Positions 17,152 through 26,787 of a DNA stretch of 64,000 bases are shown here, in pieces (within the stretch, counting starts at the first letter, position 1; every line of letters begins with the position of its first letter). The translations under genes and the position numbers were made by a program. The stretch covers positions 248,001-312,000 of the forward strand of contig JAUICH010000002.1 of NCBI GenBank assembly GCA_030427505.1, in the 5' to 3' direction. The notes beneath the pieces were generated by a model. The model worked only from the letters and a program-made list of their open reading frames with translations, had not been told where the DNA came from and made no database searches. Origin of the DNA: Verrucomicrobiia bacterium. GTDB taxonomy: Bacteria; Verrucomicrobiota; Verrucomicrobiia; Verrucomicrobiales; DEV007.

Positions 17152-20100
17152 ATGATCCGGCTCAAGTCCAGATGGCGGCAGATCGCCCTGGCAACCGTTC
17201 TTCTGTCCGGGTGGAACGGCGGGGAAGCTGTTCTCTTTGGTCCCGGCAGCGCCCTTGCTCAGAACAGCGCGGAAAAGAGCGCTGCCCAAGCCTGGACGGA
17301 TAGCGATACCAAGCTGGCCAACCAGTACATCCACCTCCTGGAGGCGAAGCCAGAGTATGGCCGGGTGCTGGATTTGCTCTGGGACCTCTACGAAAAGAAA
17401 GGCGCGAAGCCCCTGCTGCTGGAGTATTTCAAGGGCCTTTCGGCTCAACCCGGGGCCTGGACGGCCAAGCTCCTCTACGGCCACCTCCTGCGGAAAGATG
17501 GTCAGTTGGATGCTGCCCGTGGCGTGTACGGGGAAATCGTTTCCTATCAGGCGGACAACCGGATCGCCCTGCGCGGGCTGGCGGAAGTGCTGGAACAGGA
17601 CAAGAAACCGGAAACCGCGGCGGACTGGTATGGGAAGCTGGTGGCCGCCCTGCAGCCTGGCGATCCGGAGCGGCGCGGCGTCTTGTTGAAACAGGCCGCG
17701 CTTTTCCAGCAACTCGGCCGTTTGGACGATGCCGTGACTATCTGGGAGACCCTGCTCCAGGACAATCCGGCGGACACCGCGCAGCGGAAAGAACTGATCG
17801 CCCTCCTGCTGGAAGCCGGGAAGACCGAAAAAGCCATCGGCCACCTGAAGGCTCTCGTCAGCCAGGAAGAGGGGGAAGCCCGTATCGCGGCCCTGGAAGA
17901 ACTGGCGCGCCTCTACGAATTCGTCAACGACTTCGACAACGCCGCCGAAGCTCTGCGCCAGGGCATGGTGACGCTGCACTTTCAGCACCACTGGCACGCC
18001 CGGTTTTTCACCCACCTGGTACGGCTGCATGAGCGGTTCAACCGCCTGCCGGAATTGGAAGAAAGACTGACGGGTCCCGCCTCCACCGACGTTCCCACGG
18101 AACGAGCCGTTTACCTGCTGGCCGAATTTTATCGCCTGACCGCCGCGCCCTCCCGCGAGGAACCCTGGGTGCGCAAGCTGGTGGAACTCCTGCCGAACGA
18201 AGCCAGCTACTCCCTGCGCCTCGTGGAGCTTTACATTGAAAACGATAAGTATGAGGAAGCGGCCCGCTCTCTGGACGACCTGCTGGCCAATGAGCCCGAG
18301 CCGCCGCTTCAGCTCATCCTTCTCCGCGCCCGGGTGGCGCTGAACACCGAGGACAAGAAAGCCGCCGTGTCCGTGTTGGAGAACTACCTCAACCACGGAG
18401 TGCATTCGGAAGAAACGCTCAAGCGCGTCTTGGCTTTCAGCCGGGAGCATTATCTGGACACCATCGTGGAGCAGTTACTGCGCGGTTCCCTGGCCACGCC
18501 CGCAACCAGCGACGAAAGCCGGGTCCCCATCGAGCTGGCCCGCTTCCTCCAGGAACGCGGCCGTCTCAAGGAAGCCCAGGATGCCATCGACAACTACGTG
18601 GCCCAGGCCGGCGATTCGCCCACGCTCAGAGCGGTCCGTTTGGGCGAGGCGGCGGAACTTCTGCGGGACATGCGCCTGTTCGACGCTTCCCGCGAAGCAT
18701 TGGCGGAGGCCATGAAGCTGGAACCGGATAACCTGAAGTTCCGCACCGCCGTTGCCGAGACCCTGATCGACGAAGGCAAGGTGGACGAGGCGGCGGAGAT
18801 CTTCGACAAAGTCTGGGCCGAGACGCCCACCTTCAAAGACCGGGCGGATATCGACCAGCGCATCTTCAGCCTGCTGCGGGGCATCATCGAAGAACCGGAA
18901 GCGCCGAAAGATCCCTTTTCACCGGTCCTGCCAAACCGCCCGCCGGATTCCCTGGAAGATTTTCGCAAGATGGCGCAGGTCGCCTCTCAGGCCATGGGTA
19001 TCGCCACGGACCCGCCGTCGAAGAAGCTGCTGGCGTTCTACGACCGAATCAAAGAGACCGCCAAGGAAGAGCCCACTCCGGCTCACAAGTTCCGTGCCGC
19101 CTGGTGGGCCTTCAAGCTGGTGGACTATCGGGAGACCTATCAGCAGCTCGCGGAGCTGGATCAGATCGATCCCCCCATCGTGGAGGTGGAGCGCCTCCTG
19201 CTGGACCTCGCGGAGCAGACGGAAAACACCGGACTGCTCAACCGCCAACTGGAAAAGCTGGTGGAATTCGACGCTGACAACAAGGCGGACTACCTGCGCC
19301 GCTGGGCGGAAATCCGCATGAGCCGGGGCTACGAGGACGAAGCCATCGGCACGCTGGAAGACCTGGTAAATCAGCCCGACGCCTCGCTCGCGACACTGCG
19401 TTCCCTCGCCACGGCCTACGAATTGCAGGGCCGGAACGAAGACCAGATCAACGTGTGGCGCCGGGCTTACGAGCGGGGGAACGTCTTCGAAAAACGCCAG
19501 ATCGTGCGGCAGCTCACCAGCACCCTGGTGGAACTGGGGGAGACTGAAGAGGCCCTGCGCGTCCAGTTGGACCTGATCGAAAACGAGACCGACATCATTC
19601 AGAAGCGCAAACAGCTTGAAAATCAGCTCTCCCTGGCCTCCCGCCACTACCTGCTTCCCTGGATGGAGAAGCGCTACACCGAATTGGCGCAGGAGAAACC
19701 GCTCGACCGCTTCTTCCCGGAAGCGCTCTCCAAGATCCATCGCGCCATGGGCGATCTGGACGCAGCCTTCCTGGCCATGAAAAAGGCCTACTACATGTCC
19801 GGAAACGACTTGGCGCTGTTGTCAGAGCTGGGCGAACTGGCGGGTCAGTCGGAGGATCTGAAGGCGGCCATCTACTACCGCCGCCAGCTCATCGCGCTGG
19901 ATGAAAGCAAGACGGATATCGAAAGCTGGAAAGCGCTTATCGAAATGCTGGAGCTGGACTTGCGCGCCGGCGAGGCCGACCTCGTGCGCGAGCGGCTGGA
20001 GAGTAAGTTCACGCAAGACGCGGACTTTTTGAAAGGCCTGGCAACTTCCTACTATGGCGCGGGCCGTGCCACTGACGCGCGGCGCGTGCTGCAGCGGCTG

Positions 20101-23100
20101 GCCGATCTGCGGCCCTGGGACGCGGGGTCCCTCCTCGAACTGGGACTGTTGCAGAAAGAAACCGGCCAAAGCGAGGAAGCCTTCCGCTCCTTTACCCGCG
20201 CCATTGAGGCGACTGAGGGGGAAGGGGGGGGCGAGCTCGTGGACGTCCTTTTCTCCGTGCCGGTCATCGATGGTGGCTGGTATAGCGGCGCCGGACCCCG
20301 GCCCATCCGGAATGGCCTGGAACTGTTCGTCCAAGGGCTGGAGGAATACCGCCTGCTGGATCAGGACCTGCAAAGCACGCTGGTCGCCTGGTTCCGGGCG
20401 CCCCGGCCGGAATTCAACCGCGTCCCTCAAGACAAGTCACTGGTTCGCCTGCGCGCGATTGAAGAGGCCGCCGAAATCAGCCGGGGGAATGGAGAGGGGA
20501 GCGCCTCCGCCTGGGCCCAGGGGTGGTTAAACACGTCCGCGGAATCTCTCACGGAGCGTCTCTGGGCCGCCTATCACGGCGGCCTCTATGACGAAACCCA
20601 GCGGATCATTCGCGAGCAGGCGGGGAATGAACACCGCCTCCGGGACCTGCTTCTCTACGCCCTGCTGACCCTCCGGATGGGTCAGGAAGAAACCCTGGTT
20701 TCCTGGATGGAAGCGCCGGAAGACGAACTGGACCAGGCCAACCGCCACTTGGTGGCCGTTCTCTCCATTTTCCTCCTGGCTCGCGAAGACGATGGCGGCC
20801 TGGAAAACGTGGATTGCGAGAAGATTCTCACCCATCTGCAACTTCCCGAAACCGCTTCCAGCAATCTCGTGACCAATCTGGCCCAGGACGGCCGGCTGGA
20901 GTCCGCCCTCCAGTTGGGCCGGGCTCTATCGAACACGCAGGATACCGCGGGACCGGGCTTTTACTATTACCTGGCCCGGATCGCGGACTGGTTGAACGAG
21001 GACGCAGCCTACCGGAAGTGGTTGGAAAAGACCGTTTCGCTCTTGTTGGACGAGCCCCGGTCTTCGTTGACCCACGTCTACTATCCTGCCGTGGCGGAAC
21101 TCTACTACGCCAAGGAGAGCGACACGGAAAAGGCCGCCCTCATCGCCACCCAGCGGAGGAAGCTGGAGGAAATCTACCCGCCCACCTCTGAAATCCGGCT
21201 GGAAGCCGAGACCTCTCTCTCGCTGATCGAGGACGATATCGATCAGGCCCGGCAACACATAGAAGCGCTGGTGGGCACTTGGTCTCGCGACTTGAACACC
21301 ATTCCCTCCGCCATTCAGGGCCGTTTCGCGGAGATCGATTACTGGGCACGGATGAGCCAGTTCATTGATGAAGCCGCGCGCCGCGCGCCCTTGCAGGATT
21401 CCTCCCGGGTGCTGCCTGGAGAACCCTACCTGTCCTCGGTGGTGCTGCCGCGTTCCGAAAGGGCGGGGCTGGAGTATTTCCAGTTCAACCTGTCCCGCAT
21501 GATCTGGGAGTTGGAAAACCTTTCCCAGCCGCAGCGGGAATGGCGGGTGAAGCGTTTCATGGTCACGCTGCCGGAGCCGGAACTGGGTCTGGAGGTGGCT
21601 AGTTCTCTGGAAGCTCACAGCTTTTTCCGCGAGGCCATCTCCATCTACCGCAGCCTTATTTTCCAGACACCGGAGGACTTCACCTTTGTCCGCGGGTTCT
21701 TCACCGCCTGCCGGGAAGCGGGCGAATACCAGCCCGCGCTGGACCTGATTAACCGCTACTACAGCGGCGAGTTGACGCGGTCCTCGGGCATGACGCTGGC
21801 CTACCTCAGCGAAATGCAGGCCCTCTTCCTCAAACAGTCTGGTGACCGACAGGCGCTCATGGAACTGGCCCAGAGCGGTCCGGGCAAAAAGCTGGCCCTC
21901 CTGCCGGACGAACCGGTCACTTCTCGCGAAGAACTGACCCACGAGTTCCGCCGCGCGCTCGTGGACACCTACCTTCAAGCCGACGACGTGGAAGGCGCTC
22001 TGCGGGTGCTCGAAGACCTGCGCGACCGCAAGGAAACGAGCCGGGCGGACCACCTCACCGCCGCCAAACTGTTGATCGACCGGGACCGTTGGAAAGAAGC
22101 CCAGGGCTGGCTGGAAGAGATCGAGTTCGACCAATCGGATCAGTTCATCGAGACCATGGCCGTGACCCAGCTCTCAAATGTCTACTCCCGGCCCGAGATC
22201 GATGACAAAGAAGGCCTGGAACGGCTGGGGCGCGTCAGCCTGAAATATTCCGATCCCGAGTTGACCATCACGGTGGGTACCCGGCTTTTCGCCGCCGGCC
22301 GGTATGCCTCTGGCGACGGCTGCCTGCTCCTGCACGCGCGCAAGGCGGCGAACCCGGCCGAACGTGCCCGGCTGCTCGCCACGCTCATAGGCTTGCGCCT
22401 GCAATATCAGCCGGACCCGGTGCTGGTGAAAAGTTACCTGGAGACCTTCTTCGGAGGCCTGGAACCGGGTTTCGATGCCGCCGATGAGTGGGTGAACCTG
22501 GCGGGCAAATACCCCGATGCCGTTCGCGGGCCCTGGCGGGACATGCGGTCCGGGCTGCTGGACCGGAAAGAAACCCGGCTGGTGGCGCGCCTCACGGACG
22601 CTCAGCTGGATGGCGGTTGGGACGTCTTGGTGAATGAAGCGCTCCAATGGCCCGGCGTCACTCGTGCCGAGTGGGAACTGCTGGTGGAAGCCCTGACCGC
22701 CGCGGAGCATCCCGCGCTGGCGTTGCGCCTCCTGGAGACGCCGAAGGTGAAGGCAAACTCCCTCTTTGGCATGGACGCGGAAAAGCAGCTCCAGGTGTTG
22801 ACCGCGTTGGACGCAAAGACCCGCATTGCGGAGCTCCATGTGCGGCTCGTGGCGGAAGCCTACGCGGAAGGGTTTCACCGGCGTTATTCGGTGGATACGG
22901 TGCCCAATTTCCACAGCCGCCAGTCACTGCCCCGTGCCTTTGCCAGCGCCGGTCTGCTGGATCAGGCGCACGCGCTCTACGGGGCTTACTACCGTTCGCT
23001 TCCCCGCGTGTCCCGGGAACACACCGATTTTCTGGAAGACTACGCCCAGTTCTTGATTGGCCAGAAATACTTTGAAGAAGCGGAAGTCGTCCTGAGCCGC

Positions 23101-23328
23101 GCTTTCCGCAAGTCGCTGGGGTTGAACCCCTCCTTGCTGGTGGACCTGTACGATGCCTGGGGCCGGTTGAATTATCTGGACCGCGAACTGGCTAAGTATT
23201 TCCTGCCCTCCGCGGACCAGCGCCGTGCCATGGAACTGCGCCGCCAGCGAATGAATTCCCGCGCGGCCAACGCCTCCGCCGCCGGTGACGGGCAGGTGGC
23301 TTCGGAACCTCTCGTCCTTGTGCGTTAA
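17152..23328 (+). CDS. Very large exported TPR-repeat protein
   Basis: 2058 residues. An N-terminal signal peptide (about 1-37, ending ALAQ) is followed by near-continuous helical repeats. TPR-type consensus positions (small-Gly-x-x-x-x-A and AL/A patterns) are clear in many stretches, for example near 140-260, 480-560 and 880-1000. No catalytic motif is seen. A scaffold in the periplasm or outer envelope is the simplest reading. It begins three bases after recN, although the two products should be in different compartments. The next gene, a small secreted protein, follows after about 80 nt. Codon use and GC match the neighbours. Frame continuity over 6.2 kb argues for a functional gene. Confidence 0.85.
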   Translation: MIRLKSRWRQIALATVLLSGWNGGEAVLFGPGSALAQNSAEKSAAQAWTDSDTKLANQYIHLLEAKPEYGRVLDLLWDLYEKKGAKPLLLEYFKGLSAQPGAWTAKLLYGHLLRKDGQLDAARGVYGEIVSYQADNRIALRGLAEVLEQDKKPETAADWYGKLVAALQPGDPERRGVLLKQAALFQQLGRLDDAVTIWETLLQDNPADTAQRKELIALLLEAGKTEKAIGHLKALVSQEEGEARIAALEELARLYEFVNDFDNAAEALRQGMVTLHFQHHWHARFFTHLVRLHERFNRLPELEERLTGPASTDVPTERAVYLLAEFYRLTAAPSREEPWVRKLVELLPNEASYSLRLVELYIENDKYEEAARSLDDLLANEPEPPLQLILLRARVALNTEDKKAAVSVLENYLNHGVHSEETLKRVLAFSREHYLDTIVEQLLRGSLATPATSDESRVPIELARFLQERGRLKEAQDAIDNYVAQAGDSPTLRAVRLGEAAELLRDMRLFDASREALAEAMKLEPDNLKFRTAVAETLIDEGKVDEAAEIFDKVWAETPTFKDRADIDQRIFSLLRGIIEEPEAPKDPFSPVLPNRPPDSLEDFRKMAQVASQAMGIATDPPSKKLLAFYDRIKETAKEEPTPAHKFRAAWWAFKLVDYRETYQQLAELDQIDPPIVEVERLLLDLAEQTENTGLLNRQLEKLVEFDADNKADYLRRWAEIRMSRGYEDEAIGTLEDLVNQPDASLATLRSLATAYELQGRNEDQINVWRRAYERGNVFEKRQIVRQLTSTLVELGETEEALRVQLDLIENETDIIQKRKQLENQLSLASRHYLLPWMEKRYTELAQEKPLDRFFPEALSKIHRAMGDLDAAFLAMKKAYYMSGNDLALLSELGELAGQSEDLKAAIYYRRQLIALDESKTDIESWKALIEMLELDLRAGEADLVRERLESKFTQDADFLKGLATSYYGAGRATDARRVLQRLADLRPWDAGSLLELGLLQKETGQSEEAFRSFTRAIEATEGEGGGELVDVLFSVPVIDGGWYSGAGPRPIRNGLELFVQGLEEYRLLDQDLQSTLVAWFRAPRPEFNRVPQDKSLVRLRAIEEAAEISRGNGEGSASAWAQGWLNTSAESLTERLWAAYHGGLYDETQRIIREQAGNEHRLRDLLLYALLTLRMGQEETLVSWMEAPEDELDQANRHLVAVLSIFLLAREDDGGLENVDCEKILTHLQLPETASSNLVTNLAQDGRLESALQLGRALSNTQDTAGPGFYYYLARIADWLNEDAAYRKWLEKTVSLLLDEPRSSLTHVYYPAVAELYYAKESDTEKAALIATQRRKLEEIYPPTSEIRLEAETSLSLIEDDIDQARQHIEALVGTWSRDLNTIPSAIQGRFAEIDYWARMSQFIDEAARRAPLQDSSRVLPGEPYLSSVVLPRSERAGLEYFQFNLSRMIWELENLSQPQREWRVKRFMVTLPEPELGLEVASSLEAHSFFREAISIYRSLIFQTPEDFTFVRGFFTACREAGEYQPALDLINRYYSGELTRSSGMTLAYLSEMQALFLKQSGDRQALMELAQSGPGKKLALLPDEPVTSREELTHEFRRALVDTYLQADDVEGALRVLEDLRDRKETSRADHLTAAKLLIDRDRWKEAQGWLEEIEFDQSDQFIETMAVTQLSNVYSRPEIDDKEGLERLGRVSLKYSDPELTITVGTRLFAAGRYASGDGCLLLHARKAANPAERARLLATLIGLRLQYQPDPVLVKSYLETFFGGLEPGFDAADEWVNLAGKYPDAVRGPWRDMRSGLLDRKETRLVARLTDAQLDGGWDVLVNEALQWPGVTRAEWELLVEALTAAEHPALALRLLETPKVKANSLFGMDAEKQLQVLTALDAKTRIAELHVRLVAEAYAEGFHRRYSVDTVPNFHSRQSLPRAFASAGLLDQAHALYGAYYRSLPRVSREHTDFLEDYAQFLIGQKYFEEAEVVLSRAFRKSLGLNPSLLVDLYDAWGRLNYLDRELAKYFLPSADQRRAMELRRQRMNSRAANASAAGDGQVASEPLVLVR

Positions 23329-23407
23329 GGAGTTGTCCGCCCCAGCCATGGGGAGTAGCTTCCGGCCCCGATCATTTTCACCGTGTTCTGTCTGCCCTCT
23401 TATCCGG

Positions 23408-24103
23408 ATGAATCCTGACCTGCGCCAAGTTTCCACGCCTCCAGAAGATCAGTTGAAAGCCAGTGGATCGGGGCGCCGCGTGGCAGGTCTTTCGGCGGCC
23501 GCTGGTTGGGCGTTGCTGGCTGCCCTCTTCCTGGGAACGGCGTTGACTTCCGTCTCCTGCGTTAAGCGCACCGTGAAGTCTACCCGTCAGAAAATCACCA
23601 TCGTCGGCGAGGAGGAATCGATCGGGAAAAAGCTGAACGATCAGCAGGAAGCCTTCAACGACAAGCGGCGGAGCGAGTACGAATCCAGAGCCTTCGATCC
23701 GGGCGGAAAAGAGCAGGGCAAAGAATCTTTCCGCAATGCCCGCATTATCGACAAGCGTCAGTACCGCCAGCCGGAGTATTTGGAACGGCAGCAGTTCGAC
23801 GCCAAAGAGGCCAAAACCAAGACGGCCCGCGAAGCGGACTTCGATAACTTCCGAGCCGCCGAAGCCGGCCAGAAGGCCCGGACCAAGGACACTGGCCTGA
23901 TCGACCGGATTCTGCCCGGCAAATGGTTTCAGGGTAGCGACAAGGAATACCGCACCTCCACCTATCGCGAGGCCGCCGATGCCCAGGCCCAGGCCCCCAA
24001 CGCCAACCTGGCCCCCGTCATTGACCCCATCACCCAGGAGTATCGCGAGGGAAACCTCGAGATGGACGAAGTCAAAAAACTCCTCAATCCAGGCGCCTAC
24101 TAG
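23408..24103 (+). CDS. Secreted or lipid-anchored hypothetical protein
   Basis: 231 residues from ATG at 23408, chosen because it directly precedes the hydrophobic export segment. That segment (GWALLAALFLGTALTSVSC, about 34-52) ends in a Cys, a weak lipobox. The mature part is very hydrophilic and rich in Lys, Glu, Arg and Gln, and looks mostly helical. No domain is recognised. It lies just downstream of the giant TPR protein on the same strand and may be its partner (inference). The last base of its stop codon is the first base of the 31-bp inverted repeat of the element at 24103-24295. Confidence 0.65.
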   Translation: MNPDLRQVSTPPEDQLKASGSGRRVAGLSAAAGWALLAALFLGTALTSVSCVKRTVKSTRQKITIVGEEESIGKKLNDQQEAFNDKRRSEYESRAFDPGGKEQGKESFRNARIIDKRQYRQPEYLERQQFDAKEAKTKTAREADFDNFRAAEAGQKARTKDTGLIDRILPGKWFQGSDKEYRTSTYREAADAQAQAPNANLAPVIDPITQEYREGNLEMDEVKKLLNPGAY

Positions 24104-24295
24104 GGTGTGTGGACAAATTGGCGGACCGCCCGGCGCGAGGCCATTTTTCGGCTGGCAAGGCGCGCCGAACGCCGTTGGGTGACCCCAATAGAGTGAGGCG
24201 GAACGCAGCCAGGCGTAAAATTCGCCGCTTGCGGGGCTGATTCTGTCTTCCTTTTTCATCTATTCCGGGCGGTTCGGGAATTTGTCCATACACCC
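24103..24295. mobile_element. 193-bp MITE-like element with 31-bp terminal inverted repeats
   Basis: The left end (24103-24133, starting GGGTGTGTGGACAAATT) matches the reverse complement of the right end (24265-24295) at 27 of 31 positions. The interior has no coding frame of interest. It contains a partial internal inverted pattern (CGGCTGGCAAGGCGCG against GCGGAACGCAGCCAGGC). It abuts the stop codon of the upstream gene and fills most of the gap before tyrS. No target-site duplication is evident. No transposase is in the window, so if mobile it would depend on one elsewhere. Confidence 0.7.
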
Positions 24296-24448
24296 AAAAA
24301 GACTTTCCAAGTCTCCCCCTCTTCTTGTCTCCCTGTCTGGCGTAAGACTCCAGCCCCGCTTCGTCGCTCCCGCTCCTAACAACCAACGTTCCCTTCAGGC
24401 CACCAAACCACTTGCCAAGGGAGCCCCTTGCGGTTTCTTTCGCCCATC

Positions 24449-25633
24449 ATGAGCCCCGGAACGGCCACGGAGCAGCTGGAAGCCCTCCTGCGCGGCACCG
24501 CGCAAGTTATTAACGAGAAAGACCTCCTCACCAAGCTGGAGCGGGGCACGCCCCTGCGCGCCAAGCTGGGGGTGGATCCCACCGCGCCAGACATTCACCT
24601 GGGTCACACCGTGCCCCTGGAGAAGTTGCGCCAATTCCAGGAGTTCGGGCATCAGGCCGTCCTCATCATTGGCGACTTTACCGCGCAGATCGGCGACCCC
24701 AGCGGCCGGTCGAAAACCCGCCCCCAGCTCACCCGGGACGAGGTGCTGGATAACGCCAAGACCTACACCAAGCAGGCCTTCAAGATTCTGGACCGCGACC
24801 GCACGGAAATCGTCTTCAATGGCGACTGGTTCAATAAGATGACCTTCGCCGAGGTCATCGCCCTGAACGCCCGCGTCACCATGCAGCAGATGCTGCAGCG
24901 GGAGGATTTCAAGACCCGCATCGCCAACGACCAGGAAGTGCGCCTGCATGAGATCCAGTACCCCCTCGTCCAGGGTTGGGACTCCGTCATGGTGCGCGCC
25001 GACGTGGAGATCGGCGGCACGGATCAGCTCTTCAACATCCTCGTCGGCCGGGACATGCAGAAGTCCGAAGGCATGGAACCCCAGGTGGCCATGTGCGTGC
25101 CCATTCTGGAAGGCCTCGACGGCGTGAAGAAAATGAGCAAGAGCCTCGACAACTACATCGGGGTCAGTGACGAGCCGGAAGACATGTTCGGCAAGGTCAT
25201 GAGCATCAGCGACGAGCTTATGGACCGCTATTACACCCTGCTCCTCGGTGAGAGCCGCGATCCGGAGGACCACCCCATGGACGCCAAGAAGGCCCTCGCC
25301 GCGCGGATCGTTACCCGCTACCACTCAGAAGAAAGCGCCACCAAGGCGCGGGAGAATTGGGAAACCCGCTTCAGCCAGCGCGACCTGGCCAGCGCCGATC
25401 TACCCGACTACGCCCTGGGCGACCGTCGCGACGCCGTGGGAGTCGTTGCCGATGCCTACGCCTCCATTTTTCAGACCAACCGTTCCAACGGCGAAATCCG
25501 CCGCCTCCTCCAGCAAGGCAGCGTCCAGCTCAACGGCGAAAAACTCACCGATCCCAAGGCCGAACCCGCCTGGGCGGATGGAGACATCCTGAAGCTGGAT
25601 AAGAAGCGCAGCGTGCGGGTGAAGGTGGGGTAG
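24449..25633 (+). CDS. tyrS: Tyrosyl-tRNA synthetase
   Basis: 394 residues from ATG at 24449. A TTG seven codons upstream is in frame but unsupported. Class I motifs are the HIGH variant HLGH (50-53) in DIHLGHTVPLEKL and KMSKS at 228-232 in GVKKMSKS. GDFTAQIGDPSGRS is typical of the TyrZ-like branch. The C-terminal region is an S4-like RNA-binding domain (EIRRLLQQGSVQLNG). It charges tRNA-Tyr in the cytosol. The MITE-like element lies between it and the previous gene. Confidence 0.95.
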   Translation: MSPGTATEQLEALLRGTAQVINEKDLLTKLERGTPLRAKLGVDPTAPDIHLGHTVPLEKLRQFQEFGHQAVLIIGDFTAQIGDPSGRSKTRPQLTRDEVLDNAKTYTKQAFKILDRDRTEIVFNGDWFNKMTFAEVIALNARVTMQQMLQREDFKTRIANDQEVRLHEIQYPLVQGWDSVMVRADVEIGGTDQLFNILVGRDMQKSEGMEPQVAMCVPILEGLDGVKKMSKSLDNYIGVSDEPEDMFGKVMSISDELMDRYYTLLLGESRDPEDHPMDAKKALAARIVTRYHSEESATKARENWETRFSQRDLASADLPDYALGDRRDAVGVVADAYASIFQTNRSNGEIRRLLQQGSVQLNGEKLTDPKAEPAWADGDILKLDKKRSVRVKVG

Positions 25634-25695
25634 CGTTCATGATAAGCCATGGCGGCCTGAAGGGTCGCGTGTGGGTGGCTGCGGCTGCTTTTTCT

Positions 25696-26187
25696 CTAGG
25701 CGTCATGAAGTTTTTCAAACTCCCTCACGCAGGCCTCGTAATCCGTGCGATCGAAAGCCATGGGATGAAGTTCTTCGAACCAAGAGACTTCTTTGCCGAC
25801 TTCCTTAGGATCAATAGTCATAGTCTTGTCGATTCCCAATCGTAGCCACCGAACCAGATCGCCCACCGGCATCACCTCCGCGATTATCAGGGAACAAGAG
25901 AAGTCCAGATCGTCCGGACACATCAGAATCGGAACTCTGGCACTCACACCCTCTATTGGGCGCATTCGCTCATAGACCACTTCTTGTTCCCGGGAATCAT
26001 ACATCCAGTTCAGCCAAGCTGGGACCAGGCCTTCTGTGGCGCTATCTGGTAAACGGACGCTGATAAAAAGATCCAGGGGCTCGTTGTCTATTAAGATAGT
26101 TAGATGTGGATCGGCGATGTACTTGCTACGGCGCTTCGCTACGCAGATCGTATTCAGCGGTGTCAGTGGAGCGTTTAACGGGTTCAA
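25696..26187 (-). CDS. Hypothetical protein coupled to an exonuclease gene
   Basis: 163 residues. The start is probably TTG at 26187, which overlaps the stop of the upstream exonuclease gene by 4 nt (TTGA). No in-frame ATG occurs until well into the protein. The product is acidic with alternating beta-like stretches (LTILIDNEPLDLFISVRL) and a helical C-terminus. No signal peptide, membrane segment or known domain is seen. The overlap suggests joint expression with the exonuclease. GC is lower than in the surrounding housekeeping genes. Confidence 0.6.
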   Translation of the reverse strand: MNPLNAPLTPLNTICVAKRRSKYIADPHLTILIDNEPLDLFISVRLPDSATEGLVPAWLNWMYDSREQEVVYERMRPIEGVSARVPILMCPDDLDFSCSLIIAEVMPVGDLVRWLRLGIDKTMTIDPKEVGKEVSWFEELHPMAFDRTDYEACVREFEKLHDA

Positions 26188-26702
26188 AACTTAATCTTCA
26201 ACCCCATCTCTTCCTTCATTGCCAACAACGCCTCGGTGTTTCCTATCGCGTCGTCCACGGGATGGTGAGTGTGCCGGGTGCGGCGCAGGTGTTTGAAGTT
26301 TTGGAAGGTGTCTCCGGCCAGCCCCTTGTAGAGGCTTCCCAGGTTGGTGGAGGAAAACCCAAAAGGATTGGCTCCGGTGAAGTGGTGAAAGTACCAATTA
26401 ATGAACTGCCAGTCGAAGCCGTTGTTGTCGGAGACGAACATCAGGCGATCCCGCGACACGTCTGCCAGCCAATCGGCGAAAGACTTCATGACTCCTTCCG
26501 GTTTCGGAAACTCCAGGGTCTGTTCTCGCGTAAAACCACTCACCGCGAGCGCTTCGGGGACAAAGCGTTCCGAAATGGGACGGAGTTGCCCGTAGAACGT
26601 CCGGCCCAATCCTGGTTCGACCACTACCGCGCCAAAACAGACCATGGAGTAATCCCCCGGGATCGGCCCATCCGACTCTACGTCTACCATGATGTAGCTC
26701 AT
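26184..26702 (-). CDS. DnaQ-like 3'-5' exonuclease (DEDDh type)
   Basis: 172 residues from ATG at 26702, chosen because the catalytic strand begins right after it. An ATG at 26753 is also in frame and would add 17 residues. Exo I is VDVESDGP (Asp and Glu), Exo II lies in FVSDNNGFDWQF, and Exo III is HHPVDDAIGNTEAL, giving the DEDDh set. Proteins of this compact form act as exoribonucleases or deoxyribonucleases, and the substrate here is unknown. The stop overlaps the start of the downstream hypothetical gene, so the two are probably translationally coupled. Confidence 0.8.
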   Translation of the reverse strand: MSYIMVDVESDGPIPGDYSMVCFGAVVVEPGLGRTFYGQLRPISERFVPEALAVSGFTREQTLEFPKPEGVMKSFADWLADVSRDRLMFVSDNNGFDWQFINWYFHHFTGANPFGFSSTNLGSLYKGLAGDTFQNFKHLRRTRHTHHPVDDAIGNTEALLAMKEEMGLKIKF

Positions 26703-26787
26703 TGCATTCCTGGCTAAAAATCCGGACATCACGCTGGGAGTGACGTGGTCCATGCAGAGACTGAGAAGGAAAGCCTAACCCAAGGGC

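Noticed and set aside
15532-18450. 972-codon open frame on the minus strand opposite recN and the TPR gene
   Set aside because: Composition is a mirror of the real plus-strand genes; no family motif, and it crosses two well-supported genes.
24103-24295. TA target-site duplication as for Tc1/IS630-type elements
   Set aside because: TA precedes the left end but the right end is followed by AA, so no duplication is supported.
24428-24448. Upstream TTG start for tyrS
   Set aside because: The seven added residues do not resemble the family N-terminus and the ATG at 24449 fits the usual length.
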